DNA from: Liolophura sinensis
Taxonomy: Eukaryota; Mollusca; Polyplacophora; Chitonida; Chitonidae
Direction: 5' to 3'
Assembly (NCBI RefSeq): GCF_032854445.1
Contig: NC_088303.1
Coordinates: 3,109,501-3,173,500, forward strand
DNA: 64,000 bases
The stretch's first letter is position 1. The number at the start of each line of letters is the position of its first letter. Below, one piece after another: positions 1 through 14,400 of the stretch. Under the pieces are notes generated by a model that searched no databases, had not been told where the DNA came from, and saw nothing but the letters and a program-made list of their open reading frames with translations. Both the position numbers and the translations under genes were made by a program.

Positions 1-3000
1 GCTTTGTTTCTTTTAGATCAAACACGTTCATTCGGGCAGTTCCGGAACTTTCTATTTTTTTTACACATAATCCTTCCCATATGAATGTACATGATTTTGT
101 CTGTAGCATGCACGGTTGCAGACAGAAACAGGTGTGGTACATCTCAGGCATGTTTTTGATACATTGAATTTGTTATTAACGGACAAAGGTCCCCATGTAA
201 ACACTGACAGTATTCACTGTAAGAGTCTGTACCAGTGAGCCGACATCCGGGAGCTCTTAGGGTGGGATAACCACATCATTCTTCACACAATGGGAGTGTT
301 CTTCCAGGAACTCGGGCCCGGGTGGCAAATATAACCTTACTTGGCAGCTCAGCAGGGGGATGTCTCGGAATGTACTGACGTCTGTTAGCGTACTTGAGCT
401 CAGAGGTTGACACGCCAGACAAACACAACTACAAAACTTCTAGACAGGTACTACGTCATCGTTTGTTCATTAATCAAGCGGTTTTACAGGCATTTTTAAA
501 ACCCATGCATGAAACGAATGGGCCAGCACATGGTCTTCATGGCACAAATGTTTGTGTTACCATTATATCTTATAAGAGAGAACGAAAGTGACAGGGTATG
601 CATTGATGGAGTCACGTTTTGAATGTGTGGTGTTGGTTTAGCAGAGGACTGAATCGGCAATGTTTTTCTCCCGACATTTTCCGACAAAAAAATTGAGTTA
701 GCTACTCGCTAATGTTATCCGCAACCAAGATTTATTTAAACAACAGCTTGGCCGCATCACAGGAAGTGAGACCATTTTGTATCATGCAGCTAAAGACTGC
801 AAACATACAACACTAAACTTCATTGTAAAAAAAAAAGACATAATTTGACCTGTATTTTATGAAGTAAGTATTGTGCTTCACAATAGCGATGCTCTAGGCG
901 GGTTTACAAACCCCAATAGAAGTAAACCTCAATGAGATGCTAAAGCACACTGCGTCAGCACTGTATAAAACTGGAACTATTTTGGTAAATCGGTAACAAT
1001 TGCCAACACCTCAAAAATGCCGTCATAGAACTCCGTCCACTTCGCTTCCCGACCCCAAAAAGATTTCATATAATAAACGATTAGTTTTACATGTATAAAT
1101 ACTTGTACATCAGATCATGTAATTTTAAGTAAAAACGGTGCGACTGAACATTATTCTCATTTCAAGCGATGCCAGAATCGAAGGTTTATGCACGTTGCCA
1201 TACAACCCATGCATTCTCCGCTTTTTTTGTTCATATTCCATAACTTGAGGGATAATTGCATAGTGTATAATTGCATGGCCCCCTGAAAAGGAATTCTTTA
1301 TTTGTTGATGATTTCTGACTTTTTTATTTTGATTTAACTTAAGAATATTTCAAACGGCAGTCAGGTTTATAGGTGGAGTACACATGGGTGCATGCCGAGT
1401 ACACATGCAGCCGACCTTTATATAGCAAGTACTTGTAAATGACGACATTTCAAACACGTGCCACCCAAACTACTACACTGATGGAAGGCACTCATCTCCA
1501 AAAAAACCATGTTATTGTCCACTTATTAACTATCATACAAGCGCTGTACATATCGACCAACGGCCGGAGAACAGTACAGAAAGCGGGTCAATGGGATGAA
1601 ACCCGGTCCGGAAGGTTTCCTGTAGATGAGTCGGATTTGGAAGCTCAGGTATCGCGTAGCTTTAAATATAAACTTTCTACATTTTAGCTCAGGGTAAGCT
1701 GATTTTTTGATGAAATCAATCTGCTTTTTTTTTCTCTCCAGCATAAAGAGAGTATAACTAGTCTTACAAATGAGTCTGAGGACCACCCGACTTTGGGATC
1801 AAGTGACTTTTGCAAACCGCTCTACCCTGATATACTTACACAAATCGGTCTGAAGAGCACAGGAACTGGAGAAAATCAAAATAAATAAACCTAGTTACTT
1901 AGGAGAGCAAAGGATCAAAGAGCTACTATCAATTGGAAAATCTATTTCCCCTACAGATGCCTTGGTACTGGGCTTTGGAAGCACCTGGCTGACACTTCAT
2001 CCGGATTTACCTACATGAGTGGGCTTTGGCAAACTCAAGGAAACCACTTTACCCATGCAGGAGCGTGTACATATTTTTAGCTGGTAAATCTCCACTACTC
2101 GGCTTTGGGAACAAGACATTAGAGAAAGCACCTGGACGTGGTAAACCTGCACAACTGGGCTTTAGGGACACGTGAACACAGGACACCGAGGAAAGCACCT
2201 TATCTAGATATATCTACACAACTCGGCTTCCCAACGCGTTGTTATTTTGGGAGGAACTTCCACGAAACCAAGCTGACCTAGACATATGACGACGCCACAA
2301 TGTGCCGAGATCAAAAACCTTAAGGAAACCATATTCGCCGCGAGCTTCCAGGATGGAGACAGCACTTTGTGGGGTGCAGAAATATTTATTATCGCACCTT
2401 ATAAGCTGCAGAGGGTGCACGAGCCAAATTATACACAAGATGTCCATCAGCGTTATCTCCCCTTGCACCAGGTTTGTCGCTGAAATCCTTAGCTTTCCAT
2501 TTAGGATGGCAGATCTCGACGAGCTAAACTCTTATTTTGCATTGATCATCAATTCATATCGTGGATAACGACGAGTAACGTTTAAGAAATACCATTCTTT
2601 ACAGTACGGTGTTGTAAGGCATATTAACTCAACAGATAAACGTGTGGACACTAGTTCGAGAAAACCCGAGCCTGGCCTTCACCTTGGCGACGCTTTCCTC
2701 CTTCATGTAAAACTTTGTCGTCTTCTAATAGCAAAAGGCAGCCTTGTACACACAGGTGGTCACTGTAGCACACAAACTGTATTTCACTTTCCTAAATTAG
2801 TTATCCACAACCTCCCTATTTATTAATCTCACTCTTTCAGACCCCTTAAACAAATTCCAACTATGTGAATTGAAGAAAAAAAGAAAAAATAAGCTACAGA
2901 GTACCTGGTATTCTGATTTTATTTCTGTAATAAGTGTGGTCTCAAATACTGGATTCTTTAGATTCACAACATGTAGTTATACATCGGCGACAAGCCTTCA

Positions 3001-5100
3001 ACGGAGAACTATTTCATCGGAATAAGCATCGCCCAATTCTGCTGTACATTTCCGACCTGTCTGAACCTACGGGGAGTATACGCAGTATTGAGCGATGTGA
3101 TTGTGGTTTGCGTACATGGTCACTGCGCTCAACCCAAGTAAGTATTACCACAATGGCTTCATCAGGTGACATTCCAATGACATTACCCGTGGTTTGAATA
3201 GACGTAAAATTTAGCCAGGTCAGATTTCATAGACGGTAGCATTTAGACTGCACCTTTGCTAGTTCTCATAACGGATGTAGCATGGCAGCAATTCGCCTAT
3301 TCAAAAAAGGCATCTTTATATACAAGAATTTCTATATAGCAGCTTCTAAATCAGCCTAACTCTCTAGGGTCGCTATATTCACCTACTCTAACGGTGCAAC
3401 TGTTCGTGGGTCATTAGGTACATTGTTACGATATTTTTTCTAACTTATGCATAGTGCAATAAAAAAACCATACAATCGATACTAAAGTATCCCACCAGCT
3501 ACTAGAAATATGTTTTCTCAGAATTGTTTTGTAAAATTTTCATGACTCAGCTTCAGCAGATCCTGGAAATCTGCCTACCTGCTAAGGCTGCATGTTAGCG
3601 CAAACTGGAACTACCATAACAGATCTGTCACATTAGTCCCAGGTGAAATACAGATGTAGCACTATCCTGCGTAGCATGCGTATCCTGGCACTGACAACAT
3701 AACGTATCAGTTGAAGTCTTCTCAGTAAGTGTATAACGTAAGATCACTCAATATCCCTGCTCCAGTGTTCAGACATTTGTCCACGATATCCGTACACATG
3801 TACATGGTCTTGTATACCACGGTTTAATATGCACCAAAGTCTTCACAAAAAAAAGACATTAACATCACATAGCACATATTACATGCCGGTTTTGATGGTA
3901 CAGCCGCTCTCTCTTTCATTGTTCATGTTTGGTATAATTCTTAGGTATCCCTATGTGGGTTTGGAGAGAGACTTGCCTCCTAAGAAATAAATAATACGCA
4001 AGTGATGAAATTGTAAAAAGGACAGGGAAAATGTGACAATGCTAACCAAATGGAAAATTTTTTCTATTCACACACATTGATAGTTTTCAATAATCAGTAA
4101 ACTAACATGACATTATTACAAACAAGAGCACTAGCAGCAAAAGAAAATGGTTAAATAGTTTAATTCAGCATGAAGTGCTGGTACTGTGAGAGAAACTCAT
4201 TCGGTATACAGGTGCAGTCATATTTTTGCTGATTTTCACACAAAACTAACCCTGAAATGGTACTACTTTTATACTGTAACAAAGAGTAAACATGCTAAAT
4301 ACCCCATTCAATGATCTTTCTCAAATGTATTAGTAAAGACGACATCATGTTAATACTTGACCCTACAGCTGACAAGACAATATCCAGCCATACTAAAACA
4401 TCTCTCTGTACTTTCACAACACACAAGTACAGTGATGAAATACTGAGACTGTAAATTATGCCTAGTCCAAAACATAATTGTTATATTTCAACTACAAACT
4501 ACTACCTACATTAACAAGACAAATCACGATAACATACGTGGACAATCACAAGATGGAACATTGACTGAGCAGTTTCTGGTGTACCAGTTCTAACTCGGGG
4601 TTTCTCAACTTATCACTACCCATCTTAATCAGTCAGCAACTTTCAACCCTGCACAAACTCATCCATTGACTGTTCATAAATTCAATTTCAGTATGATCAT
4701 TCTGGCTCCGTACAGTGTAGCCAACTCCACCAACAGCTGCCATTTTGTAAGTAGCAGTATCTAAGAGTGCTTTCCACAAATACATGTATTATACACATCC
4801 CAGGTGTAATACCTGCCATGGGCACCGTTTGAACAAAACCTTCTACAACTGTGTAGGCGGTAATAATGAGATTGCCTCACGATTTTGTAACCAGGCATGT
4901 ATACATGCTTTGCCAAACATTACAATATAAATACATACATACATACAAAACCACAGCTGTTTTGTAAAACTCCACTCACTCTACTTCATAAAAAATGCGA
5001 AATTTGCTAACAGCCAACATCTGATTTTATGTGGAGTCAAAAGTTGCGTATGATTTACAAAGGCTGATAATGCAATATCTGAAGTCAACACTGATTAAGT
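1..5100. other. No recognised gene; AT-rich flank
   Basis: I see no convincing coding exon on either strand. The open frames are short, overlap each other and have no recognisable motif. The right part (about 4400-5256) lies directly downstream of the stop codon of gene A and probably includes its 3'UTR. A short (ATAC)n microsatellite lies near 4928-4946. Confidence 0.6.
1940..2340. repeat. Degenerate tandem repeat, about 60-80 bp spacing
   Basis: The motif GGCTTTGG or a close variant, followed by AAGCACCT-like or GGAAACCA-like text and then a TACACAACT-like stretch, recurs every 60-80 bases (near 1970, 2022, 2099, 2159 and 2222). The copies are strongly diverged. This is a by-eye call and the unit boundaries are uncertain. 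Confidence 0.35.
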
Positions 5101-5104
5101 TATT

Positions 5105-5110
5105 TTTATT
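5105..5110 (-). terminator. Candidate poly(A) signal of PEPCK gene A
   Basis: AATAAA on the minus strand, about 150 bases after the gene A stop codon. A second AATAAA lies inside the last coding codons (5263-5268). Which one is used cannot be told from sequence. Confidence 0.35.
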
Positions 5111-5256
5111 TCATCTTTCAGGAATCTTGTGATTCCAGTCGTTTGTTTTCACTTTTCAAGGTCCTTATAACATGAGCTAAAATCTGGTCTCAGACATTAA
5201 ATGACCTCGACAATCAGTGTGGCATCAACGTGTCAAGTGTCAGATGGCTTTGAATT

Positions 5257-5444
5257 TTACATTTTATTGATCCTCTCCTCCTGTTTGCTCAGTTCCTCTG
5301 CAATGACCTTGGGAAGATCGCAGCCAACCTGATCACGGAAGAATGCCTTACTCTCATGGATGTCATCCAGCCAGTAATCTTTGGGCACACTGAAGAGAGT
5401 GTCCCAGTCAACTGGCTTCTCCAATCCATCTAGCTTCATTGAAC
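5257..5444 (-). CDS. PCK1-like: PEPCK A exon 13 (C-terminus)
   Basis: The acceptor AG is at 5445-5446. The first two bases complete a Gly codon begun in exon 12. The exon encodes residues 573-633, including [19 protein letters not shown], and ends INKM-stop, as in other animal PEPCKs. Confidence 0.92.
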
Positions 5445-8400
5445 CTTAAACAAGAGGAGTGTACACTAATTCTCACTGATCAGTACATAGCAAGAGAAGC
5501 ATAAACAGTGGGGTTAACGAAGTATCAGTACGTTTCTTAAATGTCTAGATTACTGTAAAACATTACAAAAGAAAGGAAAAACAAATATTACCCCACATAT
5601 TTTACTAAATAGTTTTTCCAACCTCAAAACAAAACATATATATATCTAAAGACCATAGACATCACAACCATAAAAGGAATAGCTACAATATATGTATGTT
5701 ACTAAGTATTGCCAAAGCACATTTTTACACGGTGTACATGTATATCCATTCCTATAAAAGACAAATGACAACCGCAAAGTAGTTTTGGCCGGGGTCCACC
5801 TCGTTCGTTGTAATATAGTTATAGCTACATTATCAAAGAGGTGACAGTATAGCTACATGTATATCTAAGCGCACAACCTCTTTGGGATACCCATCAAGTC
5901 AACAGATCATATATATGTTGCGAAACTGTTAACTCAAAGTTAATGAGCATTTTGAAAAAAAGGATGTGTCATTTAAACACTTCTAGCAAGAAAACTATGA
6001 ATTGTAGCTCAAATACGTTACAGAAACGGGTGTCTTGGGCTACAATTTAGTGAAAGTTTCTGATTTCTAGCTACCAAAGTTCTCGAGTTACATGTACAGT
6101 CCACTGAACTTACAGGCTAAATTTAGCTTTTTGATTGTATCTCAAAAAGTTACAAAGATAGACACAAAATAAAACCAGATTCAGATTCAGCATACCCAAA
6201 ATACACCAGAGTACTTTAAAAAATTTAAAAACTAGTATTGACGTCAAAATTTAGACGAATGGCGAACTTTCACAATTTTTACCTAACGTCAGCGATTTTG
6301 TCAAACATCAACAGTCTACCTGCATATCAAATTTCAGAACAATCTGTTCAGTGGTTCTTGAGAAGAAGATGTTTAAATGATCTCATAAAATGCAACAAAC
6401 CACATGACCTAGAAAAAAATCGGGCTCCATGGTGCACAGCATCAGGTATCAGGGGGAATAATACGGTAAAATTTCAAGCCAATCCGTCAAGTGGTCTAGG
6501 CTGCAGGTGGCAGACAAAATCCAATATGATTTAAATGATTTCAACAGGTGTCTCGCAGAACTACCTGTGTGGATCCCTAATAATAATGATCCAAATGATT
6601 TCAACAGGTGTCTCTCAGGACTACCTGTGTGGGTCCCTAATAATAATGTTCCAAATGATTTCAACAGGTGTCTCTCAGGACTTCCTGAGTGGATCCCTAA
6701 TAATAATGATCCAAATGATTTCAACAGGTGTCTCTCAGGACTACCTGTGTGGATCCCTAATAAAAAACATCCAAACGATTTCAACAGGTGTCTCTCAGGA
6801 CTACCTGTGTGGATCCCTAATAAAAAACATCCAAACGATTTCAACAGGTGTCTCTCAGGACTACCTGTGTGGATCCCTAGTAATAATGATCCAAACAATT
6901 TCAACAGGTGTCTCTCAGGATTACCTGTGTGGGTCCCTAATAATAATGATCCAAATGATTTTAACAGGTGTCTCTCAGGACTACCTGAGTGGATCCCTAA
7001 TAATAATGATCCAAATGATGTCAATAGATGTCTCTCAGGACTACCTGTGTGGATCGCTAATAATGATGATCGAAACGATTTCAACGGGTGTCCCGCAGGA
7101 CTACCTGTGTGGATCCCTAATAATAATGATCCAAACAATTTCAACAGGTGTCTCTCAGGACTACCTGTGTGGATCCCTAATAATAATGATCCAAACGATT
7201 TCAACGGGTGTCTCTCAGGACTACCTACGTGGATCCCTAATAATAATGATTGAAACGATTTCAACAGGTGTCTCTCAGGACTACCTGTGTGGATCCCTAA
7301 TAATAATGATTCAGATGATTTCAACAGGTGTCTCTCAGGACTATCAGAGTAGATCCCTAAAAATAATGATCCAAATGATTTCAACAGGTGTCTCTCAGGA
7401 CTAGCTGTGTGGATCCCTAATAATAATGATCCAAATGATTTCAATACGTGTCTCTCAGGACTACCTGTGTGGATCCCTAATAAAAAACATCCAAACGATT
7501 TCAACAGGTGTCTCTCAGGACTAGCTGTGTGGATCCCTAATAATAATGATCCAAATGATTTCAACAGGTGTCTCTCAGGACTACCTGAGTGGATCCCTAA
7601 TAAAAAACATCCGAACGATTTCAACAGGTGTCTCTCAGGACTACCTGTGTGGATCCCTAATAATAATGATCCAAATGATTTCAACAGGTGTCTCTCAGGA
7701 CTACCTGTGTGGATCCCTAATAATAATGATGCAAATGATGTCAATAGATGTCTCTCAGGACTACCTACGTGGATCCCTAACAATAATGATCCAAATGATT
7801 TCAACAGGTGTCTCTCAGGACTACCTGTGTGGATCCCTAATAATAATGATCCAAACGATTTCAACAGGTGTCTCTCAGGACTACCTGTGTGGATCCCTAG
7901 TAATAATGATCCAAACAATTTCAACAGGTGTCTCTCAGGACTACCTGTGTGGATCCCTAATAATAATGATCCAAACGATTTCAACAGGTGTCTCTCAGGA
8001 CTACCTGTGTGGATCCCTAATAATAATGATCCAAACAATTTCAACAGGTGTCTCTCAGGACTACCTACGTGGATCCCTAATAATAATGATCCAAATGATT
8101 TCAACAGGTGTCTCTCAGGACTACCTGTGTGGATCCCTAATAATAATGATCCAAATGATTTCAACAGGTGTCTCTCAGGACTACCTGTGTGGATCCCTAA
8201 TAAAAAACATCCAAACGATTTCAACAGGTGTCTCTCAGGACTACCTACGTGGATCCCTAATAATAATGATCCAAACAATTTCAACAGGTGTCTCTCAGGA
8301 CTACCTGTGTGGATCCCTAATAATAATGATCCAAACGATTTCAACAGGTGTTTCTCAGGACTACCTGTGTGGATCCCTAATAATAATGATCCAAACAATT

Positions 8401-11400
8401 TCAACAGGTGTCTCTCAGGACTACCTGTGTGGATCCCTAATAATAATGATCAAAACGATTTCAACAGGTGTCTCTCAGGACTATCAGAGTGGATCCCTAA
8501 TAATAATGATCCAAATGATTTCAACACGTGTCTCTCAGGACTACCTGAGTGGATCCCTAATAATAATGATCCAAATGATTTCAACAGATGTCTCTCAGGA
8601 CTACCTGTGTGGATCCCTAATAATGATGATCGAAACGATTTCAACGGGTGTCCCGCAGGACTACCTGTGTGGATCCCTAATAATAATGATCCAAACAATT
8701 TCAACAGGTGTCTCTCAGGACTACCTGTGCGGATCCCTAATAATAATGATTCAGATGATTTCAACAGGTGTCTCTCAGGACTATCAGAGTGGATCCCTAA
8801 AAATAATGATCCAAATGATTTCAACAGGTGTCTCTCAGGACTAGCTGTGTGGATCCCTAATAATAATGATCCAAATGATTTCAACACGTGTCTCTCAGGA
8901 CTACCTGAGTGGATCCCTAATAAAAAACACCCAAACGATTTCAACAGGTGTCTCTCAGGACTACCTGTGTGGATCCCTAATAATAATGATCCAAATGATT
9001 TCAATACGTGTCTCTCAGGACTTATTGAGTGGATCCCTAATAAAAAACATCCAAACGATTTCAACAGGTGTCTCTCAGGACTACCAGAGTGGATCCCTCA
9101 TAATAGTGATCCAAACGATTTCAACAGGTGTCTCGCACGACTACCTGTGCGGATCCCCAATAATAATAATCCAAACGATTTCAACGGGTGTCCCGCAGGA
9201 CTACATGTACCTGCGTAGATCCCTAATTATAAATGTCTGACCACACAATGTACAACTGACTGTAATACAGCGAGCATCAACATGGCGCACTACTGACTGC
9301 AGAGCAGCCATAGATTTAACATTTAACATAAAAACTTCCACAGACTTCTCCACACAGGCCAGCTATAGGATCACCCAATGATCTTACCCTTCTTAGGCAG
9401 GAGGCCTATGGGAGAAGGGACAGCGATGTCCTCGCCGTCACAGCGCCGCAGGATCCAGTCCAGCACACGGATGTTCTCACCAAATCCAGGCCACAAGAAC
9501 TGACCATCCTCGTCAAGGCGGAACCAGTTAACATGGAAGATCTTTGGCATCTGAGGAAGGCAAAACCAAAATCTTTAGTCCTTGTATACAACGGTAATTT
9601 TTTCGTTTTCATTGTATAGCTTTAGAATGAATTGCTTGATGTCAAATCTACAGTACAACAGACAAAACCTGGCATATTTGCATTTAGACAACCAGGATAT
9701 CAATTCAGGCAGGAAAGAAGTCAGAAATTATTAAACTGGATTTAAATTTGGCTCTATTGTTGCTAAATGCTGTACAAGAAATGTTTGCTATGGTGGTAAT
9801 TTTATTGGTTCAGGAAATCTGAGTGCCCGCAGTAAAAACCAACTTTTGGCAAGTTGATGAGGAGTTCTACCCTTTGTACAAGCTTGCATGCCATACTGGT
9901 GAAAGACAAGTAGTCTTTAACTCATTCACTCTCGGGAGCGGCTTTAGCCGCAGCCTAGCCATACCCTTGGTCCTCGCGAGCGGTACTTCATTTCCCCTCA
10001 AGCGGCTTGAGACGCATAAAAAAACTCTGACTGGTCAATTTTTGCAGGGAAAATGGGATTTTTTGGGAGCTAAACCAGTCAAATACTGCCTCATTAGACC
10101 CTATGGATGCCACACGAACCTTGTTTGTAGATTTTCAATGGTTGTAAGCGATAAAAAGGCGCGAAAAAATGTGGAGAAAATTCGACGACTTTCGTTCAGG
10201 CGTTTGCCGAAATGGCGGCCTCAAGTACAGCCGACGATTTCCAGGGCTTTATAAATAAAGACATTTGAGACGATTTCGATTCGGATATTTCGGTTTCACA
10301 TGTTAGCAGCGACATGGAAGAGTCTTCTGACAAAGAGGAATTAATTTTAGGTCAACTGCGCTCCAGAATTAACAAGAGACGCGAACTTGAACTATCGGAA
10401 ACTGTACCGGTAACAACAACAACGCGAACTATGGAAACGCAATTTTTACTCAAATCGAGTGATACATTGTTCTAATAAAGTGATTAATTTTATGTTTACA
10501 CGCTTCACAGAGCAAAAAAACCAACTGCCACCGAATATCTGATGGTGGAATTATCCAAAAATCATAAAACAAAAACTTCTAATTTTTTTAGTGCAAAATT
10601 GTATTTCTGCTGTGGCCTGCTGGGGACCAAGCGGTGAACAGGGTTGCAGTAGTGAGGGCTGTATGACGTTGTGGTAGCAAATGAGATAAATGGTCTAATA
10701 TACAGTGTAAGCACAATATTGTTGTAGTCATAGTTAATGAACATAACACTGTGCAAACGAGGAGCTAGATTTGAACAACTGATCCATTGTCTCATTACCG
10801 ACTAACTGTTCCTTGTGACAATGCTGAGACTGTAAGTGGAGTGTTCTTCAGCTGATGTCTGCCAAGTTTCACTGTACAGGATGTGACAGAGACAATTACA
10901 AGCGACAACTTCCAATCTTGCTAACTGCATCAAACACGCAGGAGAAGATATGTAGCTATCAAGAGCAGTGTAATGCCACACACAGGTGCCTGTGGATTAC
11001 CTTGTGAGGAGGTCTGTTCAGGCCCAGCCAGTGATCCAGGTACTTGCCAAAGTTGTAACCCATGAAAGGTCTCATGGCCATAGGATCATGCATGATCTTT
11101 TTCCCTGCAATGACAATACAAGATATTCATCACTACATTCCGCACAAACAGACTGATGCATTACACATTAAAATTTTCAGGAGCTTTTGGTCCACAAGGC
11201 TTAAACAATGAATATCCATTAAATATTAGGTTACGAAGCAATAATATAAAACAATATAACTCTTAAATTAGGACTCCAGCCAATAACGCCTTTTGTGAAA
11301 TTGTCCCAAGATCAAAATAATTTTTCTGTACACCACTTTATCATCTTGATTTCAAAGGATTCTGTTCAACTCTACACTCCAATCTCATGGATATTTAATA

Positions 11401-14400
11401 CATCGAGGAAGTGAGAAGAGACGCTTACTCCAGTCTCACTAATGTAGGCATGGGAAAAGTGGAAGGAGAAACCACCTTCAGTTTTATGGGTAAGGAAGTG
11501 GGAATGGAAAAAAAAAAACACTTCCTGCTCCACCATGCCAACATTTTAATATTACTCCAGCCAATCAAGTGAGAGATTATTTTCCCAGGCACTGGTGGTT
11601 TTCAATAATAACCCTTCAAACCACACATTTAAAACAAATTGCGACCTACTTGAATCAAATGCTTACAGCCAGCATTAAAAGACAGATGGACAGGTGTACA
11701 GCTACACAGCAACTCTATACTGTAGGGTTGAGACACAACCTTCTCACCTTTGAACTCTGCTGCAGCTGTTGCCTCAGACTTGACACAGGCTCCCAGCATC
11801 ACTCCATGCTCCCAGCTGTTAGATTCTATCACCAGTGGCACACCTGAGGAAAATGAACAGTAGGTGAGATACAAGCACATCAAAGGCTCAAGGAATGACA
11901 GGGAATATTTTTGAGTACTGCACCAAAAAAACCTGGTCTAATAAAAAACCACTGATGGCAGTAAGTAAATCTACACTGAAGTCATCTTTTCTGTCACAGG
12001 CAGAGAAATCGACAGATCAGCGGCCATGTTCACAAGTTATGCCTATAAGGGAACATGATAAAATAGTTTAGTCAGGTTACCTATAAGGGAAGATGATAAA
12101 ATAGTTTAGTCAGGTTTGTGAGTTTGTATGCTCAGCAACCCATAAAACAGCTCTCTGCAGTGGGAGATTTCCTTGAGACAAACCGTCGCTCCTGTGAGGC
12201 CTGTAACACCAATATTTCTGATGCTCGGTTTCCCGATTGCTTTGCCGGTGGAGTTTCATTTAACCTACATAAGTAAACAACTGGGCTGGCATCCTGATCA
12301 CTTGCATCACCTCTACAGTGTGAAAGGGACAAGAAGAGACAACCACTCACTGGTTTGTTTACACCAAAGTAGATATCAGATCTACAAATAATCTTGTAGA
12401 TTCCAAATTAAGACTGCTGAATGTGAATCATGCTGCTGTATCTGTCCTTCACAGAACCCTGACAATAGCACTGTTAACAGATGTATGACAAATGTTAATT
12501 AGGTCATATGGGATATGTCAACTGTCTGCTGTTGATCGGTCAATGGGCAGAGATGTACAAATAATATCAGGTTTGAGAGAAAAATGGCACAATGAGCATC
12601 TGGAAAATTTTAAAACTCTCATAAACCATTTTTTTTTTAATCTGGGAAACAGTAAGTAGACAATTTTGAATGTTTCAAGTGTTGAACTAGCATTGAAAAT
12701 CTAGGCAGAAAATACATGTCATGTTCTCTTCACCTGTTGGTCGACGCCCACCAAAAATGATGGCACTGATTGGCACCCCTTTAGGATCCTCCCACTTGGG
12801 GTGAATGATGGGGCATTGACTAGCTGGGGCACAAAATCGAGAGTTGGGGTGGGCTGCCAATCCTGGGTCCCCAATTCTCCACTTTTCACCAAGCCATGTT
12901 GTGATGCTAATATGCTGCACAAGAGAACAAGAATTAGCCAAAAATTACAACAGAAATACACAAGCCCCCACAACACCTTGTACTGGATGGTATTTCAAGA
13001 AATGATCTTACAATGACTAGCATGTCTAGAATTTGTTACCTATTTTGCATTCACCACTATGGCAAACTTTCCAAGCTTAAACAATACATGAAAAGGATTT
13101 ATAAAAGAAAGACTACGTCTGTATGCCAAATGAAGAAAATTATCCCCTGGAATTATTGTTAAAAAGATTTCACTTTGACTTATCCCACTGCTGCCACTGC
13201 CTCAGGCCTGTTCCCCTGAGTTATATATACGGGGATGTGCTGCATGGCTACATAGCTCACTTTGTCCACTTCATCTTCCATCCCTTCCCAGAAGAAGCCA
13301 CCATCAGCTGTCTCAGCCACATTAGTGAAGATGGAGTTGCTCTGGAATGTCTTCATGGCATTGGGGTTGGTCTTATAGTTAGTGCCTGGTGCCACGCCAA
13401 AGAAACCTGCTTCTGGGTTGATGCCATGGAGGACGCCATTCTCATCAAACTTCATCCAGGCTATATCATCACCTACACAAAGGCCACAACAATGGGCACA
13501 TCTTATAGGTCAACTTACTTGTTCTACACCAAACTCGAGAGTCTAGATCAAGTAAATGGAGGAAGAATTACGTGATCCTATGAAATCCTGTGACATTTCA
13601 TCCATCATGTAACTTACTTTTAAACAATTTATTTTTCAACAATATCTTTACCTTGTTTATTGTAATATCACTTTAAACAATATTTAGCTCACATAATGAC
13701 AGTATCTTCCTTGCACCAGACCAATCCAAATACAGACATATTTACTGGGCACTATGACTAAAATGATATGCAGACAACACCACATGACACCACAACGGGT
13801 GCCACTTGCAGTAAATGACCCCCAAACTTTTCCCGTGACTAAGACGCACATGAATAATTTTTCATGGTTGATTATTATCCTACTGGGAAAATGTAAGTTT
13901 TATTACCAAAAGTAATATTTTGTTACATTTATTTGACTTTAACAAATGCACTTTTTTGTGAAGTATTTGAGATCATTTGCATGTAAACATATGTTTAATC
14001 ATTAATTTCTACTGCTGGTGTTGTACCATGTACTCAGGACTGACTGTCTTACAGGACAGTAGGCAGATTTATGGGTGGAGGAAACCAAGTTAAGGCCTAA
14101 GAAAACCAGATTAAGACTGATGGAAACCACGATAATAAAGCCTAAGGAAACCAGGTTAATAAAAGCCTCAGGAAACCAGGTTAATAAAAGCCTAATAAAC
14201 CTGGTTAAGGCCTAAGGACACCAGGTAAATAAAGGCCTAAGGACACCAGGTTAAGGCCTAAGGAAACCAGGTTACAGCCTATGAAGACCAGGTTAAAAAA
14301 TACCTGAAGAAAGCAGGTTAAGGCCTAACGAAACCAAGTCGATGCCTACATGTACATGTGCTGACAGGTATAATCAGACTCACCCACACAGCGGACCTGA

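Noticed and set aside
6449-9240. ORFs of up to 651 codons on both strands of the 60 bp array, giving 20-residue protein repeats
   Set aside because: The unit length is a multiple of three, so several frames stay open automatically. The array lies between two PEPCK exons and has no independent start context or non-repeat domain.
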